The position numbers and the translations under genes were made by a program. Positions 52,188-59,783 of a DNA stretch of 64,000 bases are shown here, piece by piece. This DNA comes from AV69 sp963742315 (lineage in GTDB: Bacteria > Verrucomicrobiota > Verrucomicrobiia > Chthoniobacterales > UBA10450): NCBI GenBank assembly GCA_963742315.1, contig CAVULE010000013.1:1-64000 (forward strand). Direction: 5' to 3'. The notes under the pieces were generated by a model, which searched no databases, was not told where the DNA came from, and saw only the letters and a list, made by a program, of their open reading frames with translations. How positions within the stretch are numbered: the first letter of the stretch is position 1; every line of letters begins with the position of its first letter.

Positions 52188-53369
52188 CTATAGCGTCCGG
52201 CAAAAATCCTGGAAGCGATCGAGTCCTTTCTTGATTATATCGATGCTAGTGGCGTAGCTGAGCCGAACGGTGCGATCGTCGCCGAAGGCCGCGCCTGGCA
52301 CGACTGCGACATTCGCCTTGCTAAGAAGGCGATCGGCAAAATTTTGCGAGGTCAGCCCCAGTTGGCTGATATTCACCAGCACGTAAAACGCTCCCTGCGG
52401 TTTGACGGCAGTCACGTTTGGAATCTTGGAGATGCGATCAAACATGTAGTTGCGGCGCATATCGAATTCATCGCGCATGTCCGCAATTGGCTGCTGATCG
52501 CCCTTAAGGGCCGCGAGCGCGCCCTTCTGCGCGAAGGAGCACGGGTTCGCCGTGCTGTGACTTTGAATGGAATCGACAGCTTTCGCCACTGCCTCCGGCG
52601 CCGCCAGATAACCGAGTCGCCAGCCCGTCATCGCGTATGATTTACTGAAACCGTTGACCGTAAGGGTAAGATCGTAGGCTTCTTTCGAAAGTGATGCGAT
52701 GCTGACGTGTTTTACGTCGTCGTAAACGAGCTTCTCGTAAATCTCGTCTGATAAAATGTAAATGTCTTCGCCGGCGGCGATGTCGACCAGCGCTTCCATT
52801 TCCTCGCGGGTATAGACTGAGCCGCTCGGGTTTCCGGGCGAATTCAAAATCAGCATTTTCGTGCGGGGCGTCATCGCGTTCTCAAAATCTTCCGCGCGGA
52901 TTTTCCAGCCGTTTCGCTCGCTCGTTGGAATGATCACGGCCTCCGCTCCGGCCAATTTCACCATATCGGGATAGCTCACCCAATATGGAGCCGGAATAAT
53001 GACTTCATCACCGGGCTGGCAGGTGGCGAGAATGGCGTTGTAACAGGCATGCTTCGCGCCGTTGCTCACCACTACTTGTGTGGGTTTGTAATTGAGCCCG
53101 TTGTCTGCTGCTAATTTTTCTGCAATCGCCTGCCGCAACTCCGGAATGCCGGAGCTCGGGGTGTATTTGGTAAATCCACTTTGCAGAGCGCTAATCGCTG
53201 CCTGCTTGATGTGTTCGGGCGTATCGAAGTCCGGTTCGCCTGCGCCAAATCCGCAGACGTCGATACCCTCTGCTTTCATCGCTTTTGCTTTGGCGTCGAT
53301 GCTGAGGGTGAGGGAGGGAGTGAGTTGGCTGGCGCGACCTGAGATTTCCATGGGAGTAGTAGTAGTCAT
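52188..53369 (-). CDS. Aspartate aminotransferase-type class I PLP aminotransferase
   Basis: The 393-aa protein is a fold-type I aminotransferase of the thermophilic/Bacillus AspC (Ib) group: GFGAGEPDFDTPEHIKQAA near the N-terminus, ILNSPGNPSGSVYTREE, the DEIYE segment and the PLP lysine at residue 243 (NGFSKSYAMTGWRLGY). It interconverts aspartate and oxaloacetate, and related enzymes also accept prephenate. It starts 6 nt after the end of the double-domain ndk gene, so the two probably form an operon. Confidence 0.9.
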   Translation of the reverse strand: MTTTTPMEISGRASQLTPSLTLSIDAKAKAMKAEGIDVCGFGAGEPDFDTPEHIKQAAISALQSGFTKYTPSSGIPELRQAIAEKLAADNGLNYKPTQVVVSNGAKHACYNAILATCQPGDEVIIPAPYWVSYPDMVKLAGAEAVIIPTSERNGWKIRAEDFENAMTPRTKMLILNSPGNPSGSVYTREEMEALVDIAAGEDIYILSDEIYEKLVYDDVKHVSIASLSKEAYDLTLTVNGFSKSYAMTGWRLGYLAAPEAVAKAVDSIQSHSTANPCSFAQKGALAALKGDQQPIADMRDEFDMRRNYMFDRISKIPNVTAVKPQGAFYVLVNISQLGLTSQNFADRLLSKANVAVVPGAAFGDDRTVRLSYATSIDIIKKGLDRFQDFCRTL

Positions 53370-53375
53370 AATTTA

Positions 53376-54446
53376 TTATTTCTGGCGGTAAAACTCGTCA
53401 ATCAGCGGTTTAAAATTGTTCTCGTCAACCTGCACGATCTTCATCTCGCGTTGAGCGTTCTCAATGGAATCGGAAGCATGCGCGGCATTGATCATGATGG
53501 TTTGGCCAAATTCTTTTCGAATTGAACCCGGTGGCGCCTTGCTCGGATCGGTCGGACCCAATACTTCGCGAATTTTTTGCACCGCATCCTCGCCTTGATA
53601 AACAATTGCGATGCATTTTTCCGTGCCGGGTTCCCCCTTTTGAGCTGACACGATTTGGCTTGGCCGCCCGCCGGACATAAATTCTACAATGTCCTCCCAC
53701 GCGCACCGACCTTTTTCGGTTCCGAGTTTTTCCTCCAGCACAGGCAATACCGGTCCATAAAATTCTTCCGCCTGCGCCACGCTCATGCGGTGAACCTTGA
53801 ATCCAATGATGTAGAGCCCGGTACGCGAAAAAACTTCGATCACGCCGCCTGGTCGTAAGTTAGGAAATTTGAAGTTGTCTGGCTTGATCAGAACGAGCGT
53901 CTTTTCAACCTTCGTCCCGGCCGGATATCCGATCACTTTTTCCAAAATCCCCCCGTCCGTGTCGGAGAATTCGGCCCATAGTTTTAGGCCGCGTTCCACC
54001 TGATCGGGCTGAATCGCAGTCAGCACCGCCGGTTCGAAATAGGTGACCTTGCCAGTCTCATCCGCGATGTAGTCGCCGAAAGTATCGCGAATTGTTTCGC
54101 CGCTCGTCCGCTCGTTCACAATATGGCCGACAGTGCGATGAACCTTGGCCACGGCGTCCTCGCCGCGAAAAACGAGAAAAAGGACACGCGGCCGTTGACC
54201 ATTGATCTTACCGGTAAAATTCCGCTGCACGTATTCGCGAATCAGTTCCTGCGTGGCGCGGTGCCGGGATTCTGTTTCCGTTACAATCGTTTCGGCATAC
54301 CGTTTCACCAGCTCGGCGCTGGGCGCGAACATCCGCCCCGCCACGACATCCAGCCCGGTGCGCGAAATCAGTCGCGCCACAATTCCGCCGGTGCGCGATT
54401 TGCGCATCGAATAAGGCGTCACGATGGCGTAGGAAAGTTCCTGCAT
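53376..54446 (-). CDS. ndk: Double-domain nucleoside diphosphate kinase, one active site
   Basis: The 356-aa protein contains two NDK-like domains. The C-terminal one (about 180-340) has TLVLIKPDNF and the NAAHASDS active-site segment with the phospho-His at 323, as in NDK that balances nucleoside triphosphates. The N-terminal one (1-165) starts AIVTPYSMRKSRTGGIVARL and keeps the overall fold, but the His position is lost (TFGDYIADETGKVTYFEPAV), so it is likely inactive. Ordinary NDK is about 140 aa. The inactive half may support oligomer formation. It is co-transcribed with the aminotransferase downstream. Confidence 0.85.
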   Translation of the reverse strand: MQELSYAIVTPYSMRKSRTGGIVARLISRTGLDVVAGRMFAPSAELVKRYAETIVTETESRHRATQELIREYVQRNFTGKINGQRPRVLFLVFRGEDAVAKVHRTVGHIVNERTSGETIRDTFGDYIADETGKVTYFEPAVLTAIQPDQVERGLKLWAEFSDTDGGILEKVIGYPAGTKVEKTLVLIKPDNFKFPNLRPGGVIEVFSRTGLYIIGFKVHRMSVAQAEEFYGPVLPVLEEKLGTEKGRCAWEDIVEFMSGGRPSQIVSAQKGEPGTEKCIAIVYQGEDAVQKIREVLGPTDPSKAPPGSIRKEFGQTIMINAAHASDSIENAQREMKIVQVDENNFKPLIDEFYRQK

Positions 54447-54570
54447 AAATTTCTCCGGCGGCCCTGATTAAACCGCCTAAATGCAAGTGGAATCGAAGTC
54501 GCCTGAGCCGAAGAAAATGCAGGGTAGCTAATGCTCCGTCAACTCTTTTCCCCGTGGATCGGTCATCCCC

Positions 54571-54681
54571 GGGGTAGCGCGCACATCCTGTGCGCTCAGC
54601 TCCGCATCCTGAGGAGCTGCCCTCAATGCATCGGAAAGAATGTCCGATCCTGCGCACAGGCTGTGCGCGCTGCCCCCGAAG
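54571..54681. repeat. Hairpin repeat (GGTAGCGCGC family) forming the 3' end of prmA
   Basis: GGGGTAGCGCGCACATCCTG on the left mirrors GCACAGGCTGTGCGCGCTGCC on the right, with further inner palindromes. It is the same family as 39717-39821. The stop codon of prmA (54623) lies in its middle. Confidence 0.7.
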
Positions 54682-55591
54682 CAAGAATTGCGATCCATCT
54701 CCCGCGGCGCCGCATTTCCACGATAACAATTCCATTTCGTTTCAGCGCGCGGACCAACTGAGCCTCCTGCTCGCGCAAAATACCCGAAAGGATCAACCGC
54801 TGAGCGCGTTTTAGTTTTGGCAAAATCTCAATCAGCAATTCGCTGAACAGATTTGCGGTGATGATTTCAATTCTCGGCGGAAACGGCCAGCGCCGCACGT
54901 CGGCGACGCGAAAATCGATGTTATCGAGCTTATTTCGTTGCGCGTTTTCTCTCGCGGTCGCGATCGCCACCGGGTCGTCATCGATCGCAATCACGCGCTT
55001 TGCTCCGAAGCGTGCCGCCGCCAACGCGAGAATTCCCGAACCCGTCCCAAGGTCGAGCAGCGTCCATTCTTTTTCTGGGGAGCGCAGGCTGGCAGCCTGC
55101 TGGGTTCGGCGACCAGCCGAACCCTCTTTAAAGAGTCTTCGTCGGCAAGCTGCCGACGAGTGCAGGCTGGCAGCCTGCGCTCCCCAAAACCGAGTGCATC
55201 GCTCTAACAAACGCAACGACATCGCCGTTGTCGGATGTTCACCCGTCCCAAAAGCTCTACCCGCTGGAATCAACAAACTCTTATTCCTGCTCCTATTCTT
55301 ACTCGTCACCGACCTGTAAATGACCAGTCGCTTTCCGATTTTGATTGGTTTGGTCGTCTGTGCTTGCGAAAACTTTGCCAGCCAATCGCGCGGCAACTTT
55401 TCGATCGTGCCGCCAAAACGGGAGCGAATTTTTTCCAAATCGCGTTGGCTGCTACCGGCAAGTTCTGCGATCGCAACTTTGCGCTCTGGTCTCGAAATAA
55501 TGGCGAGCCGCTGGCCCCCTATTTCACGCAACGGCGCTTCGTTGGCTGCGAGCCAGACCGCGCTGGCTCGCTTTCGCCAAACGAACATCAC
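54623..55591 (-). CDS. prmA: Ribosomal protein L11 methyltransferase with repeat-derived insert
   Basis: The 322-aa protein methylates ribosomal protein L11 using SAM. Landmarks are IPAGRAFGTGEHPTTAMSLR, the SAM motif I LLDLGTGSGILALAAARFG, VIAIDDDPVAIATARENA and ITANLFSELLIEILP. Residues about 136-172 between these (WGAQAASLHSSAACRRRLFK and on to QQAASLRSPEKE) are the translation of the repeat at 55077-55186 and sit just before motif I. The last about 19 residues (ASGAARTACAQDRTFFPMH) come from another repeat at 54571-54681. Normal PrmA is about 290 aa, so the increase equals the two repeat-derived parts. Activity may survive because the insert lies in a surface loop (inference). Confidence 0.85.
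   Translation of the reverse strand: MMFVWRKRASAVWLAANEAPLREIGGQRLAIISRPERKVAIAELAGSSQRDLEKIRSRFGGTIEKLPRDWLAKFSQAQTTKPIKIGKRLVIYRSVTSKNRSRNKSLLIPAGRAFGTGEHPTTAMSLRLLERCTRFWGAQAASLHSSAACRRRLFKEGSAGRRTQQAASLRSPEKEWTLLDLGTGSGILALAAARFGAKRVIAIDDDPVAIATARENAQRNKLDNIDFRVADVRRWPFPPRIEIITANLFSELLIEILPKLKRAQRLILSGILREQEAQLVRALKRNGIVIVEMRRRGRWIAILASGAARTACAQDRTFFPMH
55077..55186. repeat. Hairpin repeat inside prmA
   Basis: Ends GGGGAGCGCAGGCTGGCAGC and GGCTGGCAGCCTGCGCTCCCC are inverted copies. Inner palindromes GGTTCGGC-GACCA-GCCGAACC and CGTCGGCAAGCTGCCGACG follow. The family also occurs intergenically at 17758-17898. It is open in the prmA frame. Confidence 0.8.
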
Positions 55592-55606
55592 CCACCACCA
55601 AAAAAA

Positions 55607-56362
55607 TTATTTCTTCTCTGCGCTTTCTGTCTTTTCCTTCTTCGCCATTTTCTGCGCTAACCCGGCGACAAACTTCGCGTACTGATCGCTGTCGAGGGTG
55701 AAGGTTCCCAGCATGTAATTCGTATCCGTCCAATCCCAATTTTGATCGGAATCGGTGTAGGTCATCTTTGTTGTCTTGCCCTGCGCGTACTGATGATGAA
55801 GGGGATCGGCGCCCGGCGGATTAGTTATCCTCGACGAACCGCCGAGCCCACCTTCGACCAAATGGCCGGTAAAGGTGGCGACGTTTCCAATGGTAATGAT
55901 GTGATCTTTGCCTTCGATTTTACGCGTGATCGGAACGTAAACAGTTTTGAAATTCTTCGACCCGTTATTCGAAGGCAGGACGACTGCTGCAATTGCTTCC
56001 AATGCTTTGCGTTGTTCGGGATTCGCCTTCTCGTCGATGTAATTCGTGGAAAAATTCCATTTCCCGAACGAATCCATCATCGTCTGGTTTTCCGGGCTCT
56101 GGGCGTAATTGGCCACGGCTAGTCCATCGAGTTTCACGTTTCCGTAATTGCCCTTTTGGATAAAAAGAACTTGATTGCCGCCACAGGTTGTCCGGGTCGG
56201 TTTGGAATCGAACCAGCAGGGGCAGGCCGCGTTGCAGGAACAGGCTTCCTCGAGTTGGCCCGTAATTTTCCATTTCGTTGCCTTTGTTTTCTCGTCTTTC
56301 GGCGCGCCCAGCACGAGAGGCGCTGCCACGGCTGCTGCTAGCGCAAGGAAAACAACCTTCAT
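55607..56362 (-). CDS. DUF1326 exported protein
   Basis: The 251-aa protein has a signal peptide (VVFLALAAAVAAPLVLGA) and the DUF1326 hallmark (LEEACSCNAACPCWFDS, then TTCGGNQVLF), a Cys-rich motif that may bind metal or form disulphides. A second half around YVPITRKIEGKDHIITIG follows. DUF1326 proteins are widespread and uncharacterised. Located 15 nt upstream of prmA on the same strand, so the two are probably co-transcribed. Confidence 0.8.
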   Translation of the reverse strand: MKVVFLALAAAVAAPLVLGAPKDEKTKATKWKITGQLEEACSCNAACPCWFDSKPTRTTCGGNQVLFIQKGNYGNVKLDGLAVANYAQSPENQTMMDSFGKWNFSTNYIDEKANPEQRKALEAIAAVVLPSNNGSKNFKTVYVPITRKIEGKDHIITIGNVATFTGHLVEGGLGGSSRITNPPGADPLHHQYAQGKTTKMTYTDSDQNWDWTDTNYMLGTFTLDSDQYAKFVAGLAQKMAKKEKTESAEKK

Positions 56363-56459
56363 ACAGAAAGTTTAAAGCTCGTTTTCGCGCCCGCGACAAG
56401 TTTAAAAATTCATCGCTAAATTGGCGGGCCACGCTACCCTTTCGCCTTCCAAATTTCCC

Positions 56460-57449
56460 ATGCGCAGCGCCGGCATCCACCACATCACCGCGATTGCGGG
56501 AGATCCGCAACGCAATCTCGACTTTTATACCGAGGCGCTCGGGCTGCGTCTGGTCAAGCGGACCGTGAATTTCGACGATCCCGGGAGTTACCATTTTTAT
56601 TTCGGCGATAACATCGGGAGTCCCGGAACGATCATGACATTTTTCCCGTGGCCAGGAGCGCGACAAGGCGCCCGCGGAAGTGGGCAGGTGACCACGGTCA
56701 GCTTCGCCGTTCCGCAGAATTCGATGGCATTTTGGAAAGAGCGATTGCGTGCAAATCATGTGATCGCCGAGGAAATCGAGGGGCGATTCGGAAGTAACGC
56801 CTTGCGCTTTCTCGATCCTGATGGGTTGCAGCTCGAAATCGCCGTCATCCCGAGCAACGTCGAGGGATCCCGCCGCGAAACCTTTAAGGTAACTTCCACG
56901 GGATCCCTCGACGTTGCTCGGGATGACGGGGTCCTCTCCGAGCGCGCTATTCGCGGATTTGCCGCGCCAACGCTTGAAATCAGGAACCCTGAGAAAACTG
57001 AAAAATTGCTCACCGAGAATCTGGGATTCGAATTTGTTGCGGAAGAAAATAACCGGCGGCGTTTCCGCGGCAGCGGCTCAAACGCGTCCGCGGAAATCGA
57101 TCTGGTGTCATCCGAAGCCGGCTTCGGCCAGATCGCCGCTGGCACGGTGCATCACATTGCCTTTCGCGCCGCCGACGATGACGAACAGGTGAAGGTGCGC
57201 GAGCAGCTTGTCGCGCGAGGTCTCAACGTTACGCCCGTAATCGACCGCCAATATTTTCACTCAATTTATTTTCGTGAGCCTAACGGAATCTTGTTCGAGA
57301 TCGCCACCGACGGACCCGGGTTCCTTATCGATGAACCAGCCGATGCCTTGGGCGAAACCTTAAAACTTCCGCCAATTTATGAGTCAAAGCGCAACGAGAT
57401 CGAGCGCGTGCTTCCCACCATTCATCTCCGCCACTCGGCCGCATCATGA
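56460..57449 (+). CDS. Ring-cleaving dioxygenase of the VOC superfamily (MhqO-like) with repeat-derived insert
   Basis: From ATG 56460 the protein has 329 aa and two VOC (glyoxalase/dioxygenase) domains. Domain 1 has GIHHITAIAGDPQRNLDFYT, and domain 2 starts at ALEIRNPEKTEKLL-like sequence (TLEIRNPEKTEKLLTENLGF) with VHHIAFRAADDDEQ. Metal ligands include the His of HHIT, the His of HHIAF and Glu of LFEIATDG. The best match is the MhqO/YdfO-like group that opens catechol or hydroquinone rings. Residues 128-157 (IPSNVEGSRRETFKVTSTGS to DVARDDG) are the in-frame translation of an 88-bp hairpin repeat between the domains. The esterase gene overlaps by ATGA, forming an operon. Confidence 0.8.
   Translation: MRSAGIHHITAIAGDPQRNLDFYTEALGLRLVKRTVNFDDPGSYHFYFGDNIGSPGTIMTFFPWPGARQGARGSGQVTTVSFAVPQNSMAFWKERLRANHVIAEEIEGRFGSNALRFLDPDGLQLEIAVIPSNVEGSRRETFKVTSTGSLDVARDDGVLSERAIRGFAAPTLEIRNPEKTEKLLTENLGFEFVAEENNRRRFRGSGSNASAEIDLVSSEAGFGQIAAGTVHHIAFRAADDDEQVKVREQLVARGLNVTPVIDRQYFHSIYFREPNGILFEIATDGPGFLIDEPADALGETLKLPPIYESKRNEIERVLPTIHLRHSAAS
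56842..56929. repeat. Perfect-arm hairpin repeat inside the dioxygenase gene
   Basis: The two 31-bp arms are exact inverted copies (CCGTCATCCCGAGCAACGTC outermost). The 26-nt loop (CCGCGAAACCTTTAAGGTAA...) is nearly identical to the intergenic repeat at 47078-47163. It adds no stop to the dioxygenase frame. Perfect arms imply recent insertion or continuing gene conversion. Confidence 0.85.
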
Positions 57450-58060
57450 ACGATTTCACTTATCGATTTATTCCTGGGACCGGCGATCGAACACTGCTCT
57501 TACTGCACGGCACGGGCGGAAACGAAAATGATTTGCTTCCGCTCGGTCGCGCCATCGATCCTGAAGCGTCCCTGCTCAGTCCGCGAGGAAAAGTTTTGGA
57601 AAATGGCGCCCCGCGATTTTTTCGGCGGCTGGCTGAGGGCGTTTTCGATGAAAAAGATGTCATCGCGCGGGCACACGAACTCGCGAATTTTGTTTCCGTT
57701 GCCGCGAAAAAACATGGTTTCGATCAGAACACGCTAGTCGCGATTGGCTATTCCAACGGGGCGAATATCGCCTCGGCAATGATATTGCTCGGTTTAGTGA
57801 AATTTCGCGGTGCGATTTTGTTTCGGCCAATGGTGCCCCTTTCACATCCGCCGGAGACCACGTTAGAAAATTGTGCCGTCCTGATCTGCGGCGGGCGTTT
57901 CGATCCAATTGCTACGCCACCGCAAGTCAACGCGCTGGTCGAATTGTTGCGCGGCCGAAACGTCGAAGTTGAGGTACGAATGCAGGAAAGCGGTCATGAA
58001 TTGACTAACGCGGATGTGGAGGCAGCGCGAGACTGGCTTGCAGCGAGCGCCATTGCATAG
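57446..58060 (+). CDS. Alpha/beta-hydrolase, phospholipase/carboxylesterase type (MhqD-like)
   Basis: The 204-aa hydrolase has the oxyanion segment LLLLHGTGGNENDLLPL, nucleophile Ser in IGYSNGANIA, Asp in GGRFDPIATP and His in ESGHELTNADVEAARDW, a complete catalytic triad. The start codon overlaps the dioxygenase stop (ATGA). In Bacillus, mhqO (dioxygenase) and mhqD (hydrolase) lie together and protect against quinones; the same pairing here suggests a quinone or aromatic detoxification role (inference). Confidence 0.85.
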   Translation: MNDFTYRFIPGTGDRTLLLLHGTGGNENDLLPLGRAIDPEASLLSPRGKVLENGAPRFFRRLAEGVFDEKDVIARAHELANFVSVAAKKHGFDQNTLVAIGYSNGANIASAMILLGLVKFRGAILFRPMVPLSHPPETTLENCAVLICGGRFDPIATPPQVNALVELLRGRNVEVEVRMQESGHELTNADVEAARDWLAASAIA

Positions 58061-58078
58061 GAAAAAGGAAGCTCGCTT

Positions 58079-59083
58079 ATGCTCGTCGTCATGAATGCCA
58101 ATGCCACGAAAGCGGAAATCGCCGGCGTCGTCCGCGTGATTGAGGCGCTTGGCCTGCGCGCGCATACCATGCCCGGTGCCACTCGTACCGCCATTGGCAT
58201 CACCGGCAACAAAGGCGCGATAAGTTTGCAGCATTTCGAAAACCTGCCCGGCGTGGCCGAGGCCATTCGGGTGAGCAAACCTTACAAACTGATCACGCTC
58301 GATCTGAAACAGGACCGAACGATTGTCGATATCGGTGGTGCGAAGATTGGCAATGGCTCGCTCGCCATGATCGCTGGGCCATGCGCGATCGAAACGCGGC
58401 AGCAGACCTTTGCCATCGCTGAGGTGGTGAAAAAAAGCGGCGCCAAATTTTTCCGTGGCGGCGCCTTTAAACCGCGCACCTCACCCTATGCTTTCGCCGG
58501 TTTGGGCGAGGAAGGCCTAAAGATGCTGGTGGAAGTTCGCGAAAAATTTGGTCTCAGAATTGTTAGCGAGGCGCTGGACGAGCCAGGAGTCGATCTGGTC
58601 GAAAAATATGCCGACATGATTCAGATCGGCGCGCGCAACATGCAAAACTACACGCTACTTCGGCGAGTCGGGCGTTCCAAGCTGCCGGTGTTGCTCAAGC
58701 GTGGGATGGCCGCGACCCTGGAGGAATGGTTGCTCGCGGCCGAATACATCATGTCGGAAGGCAATTACCAGGTCGTTCTTTGCGAACGCGGTGTCCGCAC
58801 CTTTGCCCAGCACACCCGCAACACTCTCGATCTCGCGGCCGTGCCGGCGGTGCGACGTATCTCGCATTTGCCCATCATCATCGATGCCTCGCACGGTACC
58901 GGCAAAAACTACATGGTCACGCCGTTGGCACGTGCCGGAGTTGCGGTCGGCGCAGATGGTTTGATGATTGAAGTGCATTGCAAGCCGGAAGAAGCGCTTT
59001 CCGATGGTGCGCAGGCCCTCACGCTCGACGAGTTCGAGCAAATGGCGAACGAAGTGCGCGCGATCCACGAAGTGATCAGCTGA
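58079..59083 (+). CDS. aroF: 3-deoxy-7-phosphoheptulonate (DAHP) synthase, AroF-type
   Basis: The 334-aa enzyme condenses phosphoenolpyruvate and erythrose 4-phosphate, the first step of the shikimate pathway. An N-terminal ferredoxin/ACT-like domain (MLVVMNANATKAEIAGVVRV, about 70 aa) precedes the KDO/DAHP synthase barrel with SLAMIAGPCAIET, FFRGGAFKPRTSPYAF, QIGARNMQNY, LLKRGMAAT and ASHGTGKNYMV. It is a type I-beta enzyme of Thermotoga/Bacillus form, where the N-terminal domain provides feedback control. It is convergent with trpE-trpG, linked by aromatic amino acid synthesis. Confidence 0.93.
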   Translation: MLVVMNANATKAEIAGVVRVIEALGLRAHTMPGATRTAIGITGNKGAISLQHFENLPGVAEAIRVSKPYKLITLDLKQDRTIVDIGGAKIGNGSLAMIAGPCAIETRQQTFAIAEVVKKSGAKFFRGGAFKPRTSPYAFAGLGEEGLKMLVEVREKFGLRIVSEALDEPGVDLVEKYADMIQIGARNMQNYTLLRRVGRSKLPVLLKRGMAATLEEWLLAAEYIMSEGNYQVVLCERGVRTFAQHTRNTLDLAAVPAVRRISHLPIIIDASHGTGKNYMVTPLARAGVAVGADGLMIEVHCKPEEALSDGAQALTLDEFEQMANEVRAIHEVIS

Positions 59084-59095
59084 TCGCCACGCGCT

Positions 59096-59207
59096 GTCAT
59101 CCCGAGCCGCCGCAGACGGCGAGGGACCTCTCATTTGGTCGCGCGTTCCACCATCAGTGAGTCCACACCAACTGTGAGGTCCCTCACTTCGTTCGGGATG
59201 ACGGAGG
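59096..59207. repeat. Hairpin repeat (CATCCCGAGC family) between aroF and trpG
   Basis: GTCATCCCGAGCCGCCGCAG on the left and CTTCGTTCGGGATGACGG on the right pair. The stop codon of trpG (59184) falls within the right arm, so the last seven residues of TrpG (PPSSRTK) come from the repeat. Confidence 0.7.
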
Positions 59208-59783
59208 AGCGTAGGATGACAGCTTTAGAAAATTCGCGAGCAACGTCCTGCCTTCACCGGTCAGAATCGATTCCGGATGAAATTGCACTCCGTGAATCGG
59301 GAATTCGCGATGTTGCAGCCCCATGATTTCACCATCGTCGGATTCCGCGGTGATGATGAGTGAATCCGGCAGACGATCGCGCCTTACCACGAGGGAATGA
59401 TAACGGGTGGCTTCGAACGGCTGCGACAGATTTTTAAAAACGCCCGCGCCGTGGTGCGAAATTGCGGACGTTTTCCCGTGCATCAATTTCGGGGCACGCG
59501 CAATTTCGCCGCCGTAAACTTCGCCGATACATTGGTGACCGAGGCAAACGCCGAGCAATGGAATTTGCGGTCCGAATTCACGAATGACGTCGCAACTGAC
59601 TCCCGCGTCGCGCGGCCGGCCCGGTCCGGGCGAGATGCAGATGCGTTCCGGAACAAATTGTCGAATGTCAGCCGGGCCCGTCTCGTCGTTGCGTTTCACC
59701 AAAACGTCGGCGCCCAGCTCGCCGAAAATTTGCGCGAGGTTGTAGGTGAACGAATCATAATTATCGATCAGGAGGAGTTTCAA
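59184..59783 (-). CDS. trpG: Anthranilate synthase component II (glutamine amidotransferase)
   Basis: The 199-aa subunit supplies ammonia from glutamine to TrpE. It shows LLLIDNYDSFTYNLAQIFGE, the oxyanion strand ISPGPGRPRDAG, the nucleophile Cys in LGVCLGHQCIGE and His-Glu in VQFHPESILT. The C-terminus (about 12 residues after ANFLKL) comes from a hairpin repeat. The start overlaps the trpE stop by 4 nt (ATGA), so the two subunits are made from one transcript in equal amounts. Confidence 0.93.
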   Translation of the reverse strand: MKLLLIDNYDSFTYNLAQIFGELGADVLVKRNDETGPADIRQFVPERICISPGPGRPRDAGVSCDVIREFGPQIPLLGVCLGHQCIGEVYGGEIARAPKLMHGKTSAISHHGAGVFKNLSQPFEATRYHSLVVRRDRLPDSLIITAESDDGEIMGLQHREFPIHGVQFHPESILTGEGRTLLANFLKLSSYAPPSSRTK

